From Bryobacterales bacterium (GTDB taxonomy: Bacteria > Acidobacteriota > Terriglobia > Bryobacterales > Bryobacteraceae), in NCBI GenBank assembly GCA_003170295.1, contig PNAJ01000057.1, positions 83,212 to 147,211 on the forward strand: a stretch of 64,000 nt of DNA. The letters run 5' to 3'. Both the position numbers and the translations under genes were made by a program. Positions 1 through 7,623 of this stretch are shown in pieces. Within the stretch, counting starts at the first letter, position 1; each line of letters begins with the position of its first letter. The notes beneath the pieces are model-generated. The model worked only from the letters and a program-made list of their open reading frames with translations. It was not told the DNA's origin and made no database searches.

Positions 1-1
1 G

Positions 2-295
2 AGTTTTTGTTACGTGACGGATCTGGTGGATGGGCTGGTGCGCTTGAGTCAGTCGGAGGAGCGGTTTCCGGTGAACCTGGGGAATCCGGTGGAGTTGACG
101 ATTTTAGAGTTTGCGGAGCGGATCAAGAGGCTGATGGGAGTGAACGGAGAGATCGTATTCGAGCCGCTGCCTCAGGACGATCCGAAGAGGCGGCAGCCGG
201 ATATTTCGAAGGCTCGGGGAGTGCTGGGGTGGGAGCCGAGGGTCGGGTTGGAGGATGGGTTGCGGGAGACGGTGGGGTATTTTAAGGGGTTATAG
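2..295 (+). CDS. UDP-glucuronate decarboxylase (NAD-dependent SDR epimerase family), C-terminal fragment
   Basis: The reading frame is open to the left edge, so only the last ~97 residues are present. The fragment carries the extended-SDR C-terminal signature of UDP-xylose synthases: an SFCYV-D-LVDGL segment, NLGNP, and [17 protein letters not shown] followed by LGWEP. In that family the enzyme oxidises and decarboxylates UDP-glucuronate to UDP-xylose, feeding exopolysaccharide or LPS sugar supply in the cytoplasm. The Rossmann NAD site and the YxxxK catalytic pair lie outside the window. A close alternative is another UDP-sugar epimerase, but the [10 protein letters not shown] stretch strongly favours the decarboxylase. 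Confidence 0.88.
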   Translation, partial: SFCYVTDLVDGLVRLSQSEERFPVNLGNPVELTILEFAERIKRLMGVNGEIVFEPLPQDDPKRRQPDISKARGVLGWEPRVGLEDGLRETVGYFKGL

Positions 296-309
296 GTTAG
301 AGGCGATGT

Positions 310-333
310 AGACGATAACATACTTTATCGTCT
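310..333. terminator. Perfect 9-bp hairpin between convergent genes
   Basis: AGACGATAA and TTATCGTCT are exact inverted repeats around a 6-base loop, followed by AATAAAAG. The hairpin sits just after the decarboxylase stop and about 75 bases before the end of the convergent TIGR03435 gene, so a shared weak terminator is plausible. There is no strong T-tract on the + strand; on the - strand an AT-rich run flanks it. Confidence 0.4.
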
Positions 334-409
334 AATAAAAGTTAATCCCGTGCGGCGGCGTCTTTGCCAGTCTGATTAATGGCTAGCGGCGGCAGCCTTC
401 GCTAAAAAG

Positions 410-1153
410 TTAGTTCGCGGAGGGTCTCTCGACATGATCGATGACTAACACGTCGACCACACCCTTCTGCGTTTCCAGCTTGAGCCCGAGCTGCTCTTGC
501 AGCGCCGTGAAGATCGAAGAGCCAGGATCTGGGCTCTCGTCGGGCGTCCACTCAAGGTCGACATCGAATTCGCCTGCGATTTCTGTCCAGTCAAGTACGG
601 CGCGACCGAGCACCCGGCCCGCTAGCTGTGCCGCGAGCATTCCCAGCGTCACCTTCCGCGCAACCAAGCGTCCCCTCCCTCCCCGAATCTCGGGGCCGCC
701 TGTGGCCTCGGAGGGATGAAGCCTAGGCCCCTCCTTTACAACCGTGAGCGCCAACACGGGCATTTCTTTAGATTCGTGATGGAGCGTCAGATTAAATCTT
801 TCGGCCAGGAGACTTCTGGTCATCGCCAATATCTTCTCATTGCTCGCTTCACCTTGCGGTTTCGCAACAATGTTGTACTCCTCGGACCCGACCCAATTCG
901 GGCCGCCGGATACTTGGAACTCTCGCACATCATAGGCATAGGCGATCAGTGCCTTCGTAGTGATACTGTCGATGGCAAATCGCTCGCGCGAGGGATTGTA
1001 GATCGTCGGACCGCGCGCGCCGGGCGCACCCGGCCTAATCGAAGCCACTTCAAATTGCGGCCCGGCTGTAGTTCCGTTTTGCGCCCCCAAGGGAACCAGC
1101 GCGATGCTCATGAATAGGATCGCTGTCCGAAAAAAGCAGCGTCGTATATCCAT
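410..1153 (-). CDS. TIGR03435 family soil-associated protein
   Basis: A 247-residue exported protein: the N-terminus (MDIRRCFF...IALVPLGAQN) is a signal peptide ending near residue 25, and the FEVASIRP motif just after it is the family hallmark. The rest (KALIAYAYDV, FNLTLHHESKEMPVLALTV, EFDVDLEWTPDE, GLKLETQKGVVDVLVIDHVERP) matches the usual TIGR03435 layout. The function is unknown; the family is strongly expanded in Acidobacteriota and often found near regulators or peptidases. A start eight codons upstream (1177) is also possible; neither has a clear ribosome-binding site. I chose 1153 because the signal peptide is then conventional. Confidence 0.85.
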   Translation of the reverse strand: MDIRRCFFRTAILFMSIALVPLGAQNGTTAGPQFEVASIRPGAPGARGPTIYNPSRERFAIDSITTKALIAYAYDVREFQVSGGPNWVGSEEYNIVAKPQGEASNEKILAMTRSLLAERFNLTLHHESKEMPVLALTVVKEGPRLHPSEATGGPEIRGGRGRLVARKVTLGMLAAQLAGRVLGRAVLDWTEIAGEFDVDLEWTPDESPDPGSSIFTALQEQLGLKLETQKGVVDVLVIDHVERPSAN

Positions 1154-1270
1154 CCGTCGACAGAATATCACCATCATTTTATTAAACCGCGTCTCGCGAC
1201 CCTCTGACGAAAGCCACCTTCCGATAATCCGGCGTTACGTCTACTGCGTCGGTACTGGTCAGGTGAACCA

Positions 1271-1470
1271 CTACCGCTTAGCCGCGTATAAGTTTTCTGG
1301 CTCATCCCGCTCCCTGCGTGCCTGAATCAGTTTTCTCGCGACATCGCGGGCGATTTCGAGGGTTTCGGCGACTGTGTTTCCCTCTGCGACCAAGCCCGGA
1401 GTTCGTTCGAAGTCGCCAGATAAACGCCTTCGGAGAGTTCTTCGATTTGGATCGCGATGGCTAGTTCCAT
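1271..1470 (-). pseudogene. HicB-like antitoxin with a one-base frameshift
   Basis: The first frame starts at 1470 with MELAIAIQIEELSEGVYLA and then loses the family pattern after SNEL. Shifting by one base at about 1395-1400 restores PGLVAEGNTVAETLEIARDV followed by ARKLIQARRERDEPENLYAAKR and a TAG stop at 1271. The restored PGL-V-EG-T--E motif is typical of the HicB partial RNase-H fold. The observed GAACTCCGGGC would be in frame with one more C. The start lies two bases below the stop of the Phd-like gene, so the two were probably co-transcribed. No HicA-like toxin is visible downstream. Either a decayed gene or an assembly indel. Confidence 0.7.
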
Positions 1471-1471
1471 T

Positions 1472-1708
1472 TCATGAAATCTCCTCAAGCGAAGTCCATT
1501 TGCGGATTTTGGCGGCGCGATCGAAAATCGACCAGAAGCGCTTATTGCTCGATAGGACGATTAATTCGAGATCGGTGTCGCCCTCAACAGGCAACAGCAC
1601 GGCGCTTGCTTTTCCGTTCCGGGTAATAATGACGGGACCGGTTGCCGCCAGTTCGTCGATCACGTGACTCAGATTGTTCTTCACCTCGCGTAAGCTTTCG
1701 GTTTTCAT
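1472..1708 (-). CDS. Type II antitoxin, Phd/YefM family
   Basis: A 78-residue protein opening MKTESLREVKNNLSHVIDEL, the helix of Phd/YefM antitoxins that docks on DNA, followed by GPVIITRNGKASAVLLPVE, the family's central beta hairpin. Such proteins repress their own operon and neutralise a PIN, RelE or Doc toxin. No recognisable toxin follows: the next gene on this strand is a second antitoxin-like reading frame (HicB-like, frameshifted). It lies 20 bases downstream of the DtxR-type regulator and may be read with it. Confidence 0.85.
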   Translation of the reverse strand: MKTESLREVKNNLSHVIDELAATGPVIITRNGKASAVLLPVEGDTDLELIVLSSNKRFWSIFDRAAKIRKWTSLEEIS

Positions 1709-1728
1709 AGGGTGAATTTCCTCGCCTT

Positions 1729-2349
1729 CTACCCTTTACCGACCCAGACTTTGGCGGCAGCGGCGGTTCCTAGTTGCACGGGTTTTCCCGCGACCTTCAG
1801 GGTTAGCGTGTCGTCATAGTTGCGGGTCACCATTTCTAACTCAGCGGACGGGCGGATGCCTAGGGCGTCTAGATACTCGAGTAGGGAACGGTCGCGCTCG
1901 AACACGCTCATTACTCTTGCCGTTGTGCCGGGTTCGAGTTGGTCGAGACGGGTCCAGTCAGCGCTGCGGCGGTCGGGATTGCCGTTCGGACCGAGTTTGT
2001 CGATTAAGCGGCGCTCGAAGTCGGAGGAGACGGCATGCTCCAGTTGCTCGGCTTCGTCGTGGACCTTGTACCACTCCATGCCGAAGATTTCTGTCAGCAT
2101 GCGTTCGATTAAGCGATGGCGCTGGAGGACTCGGTCGGCGATGGCGCGGCCTTCCTTTTTGAGGGTGATTTCGCCCTCGGTACTGACACGAATGAGACCG
2201 TCGCGCTTCAGGCGGCGGATGGCCATGGTGACTGCGGGGGCGGAGACTTTGAGCCAGCGGGCGAGGGTTGCTGCGATTACGGTTTCGCCTTCGCCTTCCG
2301 CCTCGGCGATAGCTTTCAGGTAGTTCTCTTTAGAGATGGTAATTCGCAC
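1729..2349 (-). CDS. DtxR/MntR-family metal-dependent transcriptional repressor
   Basis: A 206-residue regulator: N-terminal winged helix (residues ~1-65: MRITISKENYLKAIAE, LARWLKVSAPAVTMAIRRLKRDGLI), then the metal-binding dimerisation domain with RHRLIERMLTEIFGMEWYKVHDEAEQLEHAVS, whose His and Glu residues are the usual Mn/Fe ligands, and a C-terminal SH3-like FeoA domain (~residues 130-206). In the family, metal-loaded dimers repress manganese or iron uptake genes. No transporter is adjacent; it follows the GGDEF-like gene by 21 bases on the same strand, so it is probably in that operon. MntR versus iron-type specificity cannot be told from sequence alone. Confidence 0.9.
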   Translation of the reverse strand: MRITISKENYLKAIAEAEGEGETVIAATLARWLKVSAPAVTMAIRRLKRDGLIRVSTEGEITLKKEGRAIADRVLQRHRLIERMLTEIFGMEWYKVHDEAEQLEHAVSSDFERRLIDKLGPNGNPDRRSADWTRLDQLEPGTTARVMSVFERDRSLLEYLDALGIRPSAELEMVTRNYDDTLTLKVAGKPVQLGTAAAAKVWVGKG

Positions 2350-2370
2350 GCTCTATCGAATTGTAGTATC

Positions 2371-3276
2371 TCACGCGCCGGAGATTGCTCCAGCTAGTTG
2401 TTCGAGCTTGCTGTGAAAGTTGGATGCATCGTTGCCGGAGGGGCGATCTATTACTCCCGCGGTCGCCTGAACGATAATCTTGTGGGCCATTCCGTTTTCC
2501 TGGACGGAATAGGCTCCGGATAGTTTCTGGGTCGCTTCCAGGGACAGAGGAATTGCATGCCCCGGCGGCACATCGAGTACGGCGACAAACTGATCCTCGC
2601 TCCAGCGGCCGATGACGGCTTCGTCGCCGGCGAGCGCGGAAAAGCGGGCGATCAAGGCTTTCAGGGTGCCCTCCACGACGGTTCGCGACTGCTGGCTTTG
2701 GAGGCGTTTGAAATTGCGCACCCATACGAGCAGCAAGCAGAAGGGTTGATTCTGGCGCAGCAGATTGTCGATATGCGTGTCGATTTTCTGGCGGTTCCAA
2801 GCGCCTGAGTCACGATCCGTGAAAAGAGCCTTGCGCTCCGCTTCGATTTGCTGATGGAGCGTTCGTATTTCGTCCTGCAATTGGGCGATGACAAGTTGAT
2901 TGCCGCGCTGCATTTGCTCGACGCTGCAAGTGATTCCAGCAACCGTTTTGCCGATACCGCTTCGGATTTCCGCGATGCTGTGGCTGCTTGCCGCGGCTTC
3001 GAGGTCATGAAGTTGGGTGCACACCTCCTGCTCGTGATTGGTGCCATTGAAGGCGACCGAATCGGCGAAGATGATCATCGCGGCGGTGGCCTCCTCGATT
3101 TCCGTGCGCATCTTCTTCAACCGCTCCGCGGACTTATCGCGATAATCGCGCAGTTCGCCGCGGAAGGAGGCTTGTACGGATTGCAACTGATCCGCGGATG
3201 TGGCGGAGCGGCTTTGTGCCTCAAGAAGCTGAAGATGAGTGCGATACTCCACGGCTAGGCCGGGGTCTACCTCCAC
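2371..3276 (-). CDS. Degenerate GGDEF-domain protein (likely not an active diguanylate cyclase)
   Basis: About 301 residues from a GTG start. The N-terminal half is predicted helical or coiled coil (residues ~10-145, rich in E, Q, K), ending in FTDRDSGAWNR, which is the D-x-LTGL-NR entry motif of GGDEF domains. The GG(D/E)EF loop itself is replaced by RWSEDQF (near residue 225), and the product-inhibition RxxD site is not evident, so c-di-GMP synthesis is unlikely; GTP or c-di-GMP binding or a scaffold role is inference. The N-terminus is suspect: open reading continues upstream without a start codon, and a family-like N-terminal segment lies in another frame at 3321-3485. Lies between the MEMO-type gene and the DtxR gene. 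Confidence 0.7.
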   Translation of the reverse strand: MEVDPGLAVEYRTHLQLLEAQSRSATSADQLQSVQASFRGELRDYRDKSAERLKKMRTEIEEATAAMIIFADSVAFNGTNHEQEVCTQLHDLEAAASSHSIAEIRSGIGKTVAGITCSVEQMQRGNQLVIAQLQDEIRTLHQQIEAERKALFTDRDSGAWNRQKIDTHIDNLLRQNQPFCLLLVWVRNFKRLQSQQSRTVVEGTLKALIARFSALAGDEAVIGRWSEDQFVAVLDVPPGHAIPLSLEATQKLSGAYSVQENGMAHKIIVQATAGVIDRPSGNDASNFHSKLEQLAGAISGA

Positions 3277-3320
3277 GGTGTACTGCGCCGCCGATTGAAT
3301 CGCGAGCGCGTGACATTCCT

Positions 3321-3485
3321 TTACGCTGGCATGGAAGGCGGACTGGATTGTGTGCCCTGACTTGTGTTGCCCTGAACTGTGTTGGCCTGGCTAGGGTTGG
3401 CGTGGACGGGGCTGGACGGTTCTTCACGCCTCTTGAGCGCCTCGAGGCGCTCCAAATCGTCAACGGATTTGCGGATCGAGATCAA
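3321..3485 (-). pseudogene. Frame-shifted N-terminal segment of the GGDEF-like gene
   Basis: A TTG codon at 3485 is preceded by GGGAGGAAG, a good ribosome-binding site, and opens LISIRKSVDDLERLEALKRR. This frame ends at a TAA at 3321. The frame of the downstream GGDEF-like protein is open from about 3386 and continues QSAFHASVKECHALAIQSAA into EVDPGLAVEYR. Joined by a shift inside the repetitive CAACACAGTTCAGGGCAACACAAGTCAGGGC tract (too repetitive to place exactly), the two give one continuous protein of roughly 370 residues. The lesion could be real or an assembly error. Confidence 0.55.
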
Positions 3486-3506
3486 GACACTTCCTCCCGA
3501 TTGAGC

Positions 3507-4760
3507 TTATCGGCGGGGATGAGTTGAGCTTGAATGAAAATGCATGCCCGCGAAAGTCACCACGCTTTTGTCATCGATATTCCATTGCTGATAGCGCAGC
3601 AAACGGCCGCGGGCTTGGGGAACCGCCTTGAGGAAGGTGTAAATGGGGGCCGAGCCACACCACTTTAAATCGTCGCGATTCTGTTGCACGAGTTCCCAGA
3701 AACCGCGGGCGTCACCGGCTTCCATGCGCTCCATGCGAGCCCGATCGCGGATGGCGACCTCCTCCATTTCACCTCGCTCCGCCACGGCTGGAAAGGAATC
3801 GCCATAGCGGCTGCCCATGTGCGCCATGTCGATGCCGAGCACCCATAGAAGGCGGTCGCCTTCGCGCGCCGCGATCTCGCCGAGCGCACCGAGCATTCGA
3901 TGGACGCGATCGTTCGATTCCGGCGCGCCGCCGTGAACGATGCTGTTGGCATAGGAGCCGCAGAGAATCGGCACGATGCGGATGTTCGGGCCAAACAGGT
4001 GTTGGAGGAAGACGACTTGAAATTCGATGGAGTGCTCGACGGCGTGGCAGTAGTCCTCCATTGCGGCAGCGTCGCCCGATTTATTGAAAATTTCTTCGAT
4101 CAAAGCGGTATCGGGGATCGCTTCGCCGAAGGGCGTCGCGAAGGGCTTACGGGTCAGGCCGAGGCGGTCGGGTTCGCCGTAGTGGGAGGTGCCAAGGATA
4201 ACGAAGGTGCGCTCGGCGTCGGAGGGCGAGAGAGAGGAATAGGCGGCGCGATATGCGTCGACGCCTCCGAATGGGCTGACGTGGGGGGCGGCGATGGCTA
4301 GGAGTTTTTGTCCGTCCCCTCCCTGATGGTCGGCGTTCGGTGCGGGATCTGGAGCGCCGGTCATGTATTCGTCGAAGGTGCGGATCAGTTCGGACTTTTC
4401 TTCCGGATAGCCCGATCCGGCATGGGCGGGCTCACGAACGGGCGCGGCGGCGAAGGCGCGCTCCACCTCTTCTTTGCGACGCTGGAATGCCTCGTCTTCC
4501 AGAAATCCGGCGGCGCTGAGGGTATCGAGAAGATGCTGCTCGATCTGGCTGACCTCCAACTCGCCGGTTTCGCGGACGAGGTACTCGCGCAAGTCGAGAC
4601 CGCTGTGCGCGCCATCGAAAAACTCGAGGGAGGGGAGCAGACCGGGCGGAATAATCAGCGTGGCGTCCGAGTATTGAAGCGGATCGCGGATCACGAGGCC
4701 GGGCTTTTCCGAGACCGGGGACGGAAAAAAGTCGAGACTGGTGCGCAGGCGCGGCAACAC
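3507..4760 (-). CDS. amrB: AmmeMemoRadiSam system protein B (MEMO1-like) with N-terminal extension
   Basis: 417 residues. The C-terminal two-thirds (from about residue 150) is the MEMO fold: APHVSPFGG, TSHYGEPDRLGLT, HAVEHSIEFQVVFLQHLFG, IDMAHMGSRYGD and WCGSAPIYTFLKA supply the His, His and Cys metal or pseudo-active-site residues of the extradiol-dioxygenase-like family. The first ~120 residues are an extra domain with a short helical winged-helix or PqqD-like look (LREYLV..., VSQIEQHLLDTLSAAGFLED). In other genomes MEMO occurs with an AMMECR1 protein and a radical-SAM enzyme, thought to modify a substrate; neither partner is nearby. It heads a leftward run with the GGDEF-like gene 22 bases downstream of its stop. 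Confidence 0.85.
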   Translation of the reverse strand: MLPRLRTSLDFFPSPVSEKPGLVIRDPLQYSDATLIIPPGLLPSLEFFDGAHSGLDLREYLVRETGELEVSQIEQHLLDTLSAAGFLEDEAFQRRKEEVERAFAAAPVREPAHAGSGYPEEKSELIRTFDEYMTGAPDPAPNADHQGGDGQKLLAIAAPHVSPFGGVDAYRAAYSSLSPSDAERTFVILGTSHYGEPDRLGLTRKPFATPFGEAIPDTALIEEIFNKSGDAAAMEDYCHAVEHSIEFQVVFLQHLFGPNIRIVPILCGSYANSIVHGGAPESNDRVHRMLGALGEIAAREGDRLLWVLGIDMAHMGSRYGDSFPAVAERGEMEEVAIRDRARMERMEAGDARGFWELVQQNRDDLKWCGSAPIYTFLKAVPQARGRLLRYQQWNIDDKSVVTFAGMHFHSSSTHPRR

Positions 4761-4792
4761 GGATTTCCCAGTCTACAGGTTTAGACTGAAGT

Positions 4793-6574
4793 GTGTCCTC
4801 GATTGAAGATTATCGTGCGCGGTTGAGCGGTTGGAGCGAAAGGCTCGCTCGCGCGCAACATTTATATAGTCAGTTTGGAAACGCGCGGCTGGCGACGGGG
4901 ATCGCGGCGCTGGTGGTGGCTGGGTTTTCCATCGGCGTGTCGATGATCTCGCCGTGGTGGTTGATTGCGCCGCTCGGTATTTTTGTGGCGCTGGCGATTG
5001 CGCTCGACCGGCTTGACCGGGAGCGCGAAGCGGCGACGCGCGGAGTGGCTTATTATGAGCGGGCGATGGGACGCATTGAAGACCGGTGGATCGGAAAAGG
5101 GAGCCAGGGCGAGCGGTTTCGAGACTCGAAACACGTTTACGCGGACGATCTGGATCTGTTCGGTCGCGGGTCGTTGTTTGAGTTATTGTCGACGGCTCGG
5201 ACAGGGGCGGGCGAGCGTACGTTAGCGGAATGGCTGCTGGCGCCGGGCGATCCGGTGGAGGTCGCGGCGCGGCAGGAGGCGGTGGCGGAGTTGCGGCCGC
5301 GCATCGATCTGCGGGAAGAAATCGCGCTGATGGGGGAGGACGTGCGCGCGGCGGTGGATGCTCGGGTGCTCGCTAAATGGGGAGTTGCGCCGCCGGTTCC
5401 CTTTTTCAAAGGCGCTCGATTGGTAGCGCTGGTGCTGGCGTGCGCGGCAGTAGCGACGCTCGGCGGTTTCCTGGGACATCAAATCACGGGGTTGCCGTTT
5501 CTTGGCGTGGTGCTCGCGGAGATGATGTTCAACCTTGCGCTACGGCCGGGAGTTGGACAGGTGACATCGGCGGCGACGGCGCCCGCGCACGAATTGCGGC
5601 TGCTCGCGTTGTTGCTCGAACGGCTGGAAGGGGAACAATTCACGTCGGCTCGGTTGACGCGACTGGTTGGGGAACTGGAGGTCGCGGCAACGACGGCGTC
5701 GCGGCGGATCAAACAGCTTACGCGTTTATTGGAGCTGCTCGATTCGGCGCGAAATATGTTTTTTCGCCCGATTGCCGCGATGCTGCTCTGGAACGCGCAA
5801 TTCGCGATGGCGGTGGAAGCGTGGCGCACGGCCTACGGTCCTCACATCGGGCAATGGATCGCGGCGGTGGGCGAGTTTGAGGCGTTGTGTTCTCTTTCGA
5901 CGTATGCATTCGAGCGGCCGGACGCGACGTTCCCTCAGCTCGAAGCGGAGGGTCCCCTGTTCGACGCCGGTCAACTGCGGCATCCGTTGATTCCTGCTGC
6001 TGTCGCAGTCGCCAATGACGTGCTGTTGGGCGACGGCGCCCGGTTGTGGATTGTCAGCGGTTCGAACATGAGCGGCAAAAGCACACTGATGCGTGCGGTC
6101 GGCTTGAACGCGGTCCTGGCATGGGCTGGAGCGCCTGTCGCATGTGCCCGGCTGAATATTTCTCCCCTTTTGATCGGCGCTTCGATGAGCACTCACGATT
6201 CGCTCGCCGACAATCGCTCGCGATTTTACGCGGAGATCAGCCGTCTGCGGGATGTCGTGGAACTCGCGCGCGGCGGGCATCCGACGCTGTTTCTTCTCGA
6301 TGAGCTGTTGAGCGGCACTAATTCGCACGATCGGCGAATTGGCGCGGAGGCAGTGGTGCGAGGCTTAGTGGAGCGCGGCGCGATCGGTCTGGTTTCGACG
6401 CACGATCTGGCGCTGGCGGAGATCGCATCGACGCTCGATGGTCGGGCCGCGAACGTTCATTTTGAGGATCACCTGGAGGGCGGCGAGATTCGGTTCGATT
6501 ACCGGTTGCGGCCGGGAGTGGTGACTAGGAGTAATGCGCTGGAGCTGATGCGGGCGGTTGGGCTGGATGTGTAA
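4793..6574 (+). CDS. Membrane-anchored MutS-family ATPase (MutS-like C-terminal domain)
   Basis: 593 residues from a GTG start. Residues ~33-72 hold two hydrophobic segments and another pair lies near 205-250, so the protein is probably in the inner membrane. A MutS-type core (helical lever region ~270-400) leads to the ABC ATPase: Walker A GSNMSGKST (~423), the STHDSLADNRSRFYAEI loop, Walker B LFLLDELLSGTNSHDR, and the H-loop STHDLALAE. It lacks the MutS mismatch-recognition domain (no FxE motif), so classical mismatch repair is unlikely. Homologues with membrane segments exist in Bacteroidota and Acidobacteriota; their function is unproven. Divergent from the MEMO gene with only 32 bases between them. 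Confidence 0.85.
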   Translation: MSSIEDYRARLSGWSERLARAQHLYSQFGNARLATGIAALVVAGFSIGVSMISPWWLIAPLGIFVALAIALDRLDREREAATRGVAYYERAMGRIEDRWIGKGSQGERFRDSKHVYADDLDLFGRGSLFELLSTARTGAGERTLAEWLLAPGDPVEVAARQEAVAELRPRIDLREEIALMGEDVRAAVDARVLAKWGVAPPVPFFKGARLVALVLACAAVATLGGFLGHQITGLPFLGVVLAEMMFNLALRPGVGQVTSAATAPAHELRLLALLLERLEGEQFTSARLTRLVGELEVAATTASRRIKQLTRLLELLDSARNMFFRPIAAMLLWNAQFAMAVEAWRTAYGPHIGQWIAAVGEFEALCSLSTYAFERPDATFPQLEAEGPLFDAGQLRHPLIPAAVAVANDVLLGDGARLWIVSGSNMSGKSTLMRAVGLNAVLAWAGAPVACARLNISPLLIGASMSTHDSLADNRSRFYAEISRLRDVVELARGGHPTLFLLDELLSGTNSHDRRIGAEAVVRGLVERGAIGLVSTHDLALAEIASTLDGRAANVHFEDHLEGGEIRFDYRLRPGVVTRSNALELMRAVGLDV

Positions 6575-6575
6575 G

Positions 6576-6625
6576 GGGGCCGGCTCAAAGCCGGCTGCAG
6601 CCAGATTGGCCGCCCTACAAGACTG
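6576..6625. repeat. Dispersed palindromic intergenic repeat, family A, copy 1
   Basis: GCCGGCTCAAAGCCGGC forms a short hairpin followed by TGCAGCCAGATTGGCCGCCC and TACAAGACTG. The same arrangement in reverse orientation is at 29411-29463, with GGCTGCAGCCA, ATTGGCCGCCCTACAAGAC and the leading hairpin all conserved. The element lies directly after the MutS-like stop codon. Confidence 0.7.
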
Positions 6626-6670
6626 AGGATGGCACTAGAGGTTTGGAACGAAGTGTGAAAATGGAGCCAT

Positions 6671-7333
6671 ATGAGTGTTCTGATTACTGGAGCGAATGGC
6701 GGGCTGGGAACTGCTGTGTCGAAGGCGTTTGTCGACTCGGGCGCGACCGTCATCGGAGTGGCGCGGAGTTGGCCGGAGCCGGTGTCGTTTCTGACGCTAT
6801 CCGCGGATCTGACGACGGCGGAAGGTTGCGACATGATGGTCCAGCAGGCGCTGGCGCAGGGGCCGATCCATGCGCTGGTGCATATCCTGGGCGGGTTCGG
6901 CGGCGGCCAACCGATCGCCGAGACCAGCGACAAAACGTGGGACGGTATGATGACGTTGAATTTGCGCGCGGCATTTTGCGCGATGCGCGCGGTATTGAAA
7001 CCGATGACGGCGGTCAAGTACGGGCGCATCGTGGCGGTGGGATCGCGCGCGGCGGTGGAACCGATGCCGAACTTCGCGGCGTATTCCGTGTCGAAGGCGG
7101 AGCTGGTCGCGCTCGTGAGGAACGTCGCGGCGGAGGGCAAGGATGCAGGGATCACCGCGAACGTCGTGTTGCCGAGCATCATTGATACGCCGCTGAATCG
7201 GAAAGCGATGCCGCAAGCCGATTTTTCACGATGGGTGGCGCCGGAGTCGATCGCGAAAACGCTGGTCTGGCTGGCGTCGGCGGCTGCGGGTGATGTGAGT
7301 GGAGCTGTGGTTCCGATTTATGGGAGGGCGTAA
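6671..7333 (+). CDS. SDR family NAD(P)-dependent oxidoreductase
   Basis: 220 residues, a classical short-chain dehydrogenase. The cofactor site TGANGGLGTAVSKAF is at residues ~6-20, the NAD-ribose region at VARSW, the NNAG-equivalent is HILGGFGGG (~75), the catalytic Ser is in AVGSRAAVE (~125), and the Tyr-Lys pair is YSVSK (~138-142). The C-terminus DVSGAVVPIYGRA resembles the usual SG-xx-V-DGG segment. The next gene starts on its last base (TAATG), so it is translationally coupled to a pterin dehydratase. Dihydropteridine reductase activity is therefore an attractive idea because some bacterial and eukaryotic DHPRs are SDRs of this size, but that is inference. Confidence 0.85.
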   Translation: MSVLITGANGGLGTAVSKAFVDSGATVIGVARSWPEPVSFLTLSADLTTAEGCDMMVQQALAQGPIHALVHILGGFGGGQPIAETSDKTWDGMMTLNLRAAFCAMRAVLKPMTAVKYGRIVAVGSRAAVEPMPNFAAYSVSKAELVALVRNVAAEGKDAGITANVVLPSIIDTPLNRKAMPQADFSRWVAPESIAKTLVWLASAAAGDVSGAVVPIYGRA

Positions 7334-7623
7334 TGCAAAAGATGAAGAAGACGCAAGTTGCGGTGTTGTTAAAACAACTGCCGGGTTGGTCCGTGAAGGG
7401 CGGCAAACTGCACCGCGAATTTAAATTTCCCGACTTTCCGCATGCGTTCGGCATGATGGCGACGGCCGCTCCGGCTATCGAGAAGATGAACCATCATCCG
7501 GAATGGTCGAACGTCTACAACCGGGTGACCGTCGATTTGACCACGCATGATGCGGGCGGAATCACAGAGAACGATTTCGTTTTGGCGATGCTGTTGGAAG
7601 GGATTGCTAAAAAACTAGCATGA
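7333..7623 (+). CDS. phhB: 4a-hydroxytetrahydrobiopterin dehydratase (pterin-4a-carbinolamine dehydratase)
   Basis: 96 residues, the full length of the PCD family. The core signature MNHHPEWSNVYNRVTVDLTTHDAGGIT holds the catalytic His pair and the Trp/Tyr that bind the pterin. In the cytoplasm the enzyme dehydrates the 4a-carbinolamine left by aromatic amino-acid hydroxylases, or acts in molybdopterin or quinonoid pterin salvage. It is coupled at both ends: the start overlaps the SDR stop, and its own stop overlaps the start of the next gene (ATGA). No phenylalanine hydroxylase is in the window. Confidence 0.92.
   Translation: MQKMKKTQVAVLLKQLPGWSVKGGKLHREFKFPDFPHAFGMMATAAPAIEKMNHHPEWSNVYNRVTVDLTTHDAGGITENDFVLAMLLEGIAKKLA

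Noticed and set aside
1178..1270. Possible HicA toxin after the HicB-like fragment
   Set aside because: A 29-codon GTG frame exists (VVHLTSTDAVDV) but shares nothing convincing with HicA except a short GS.
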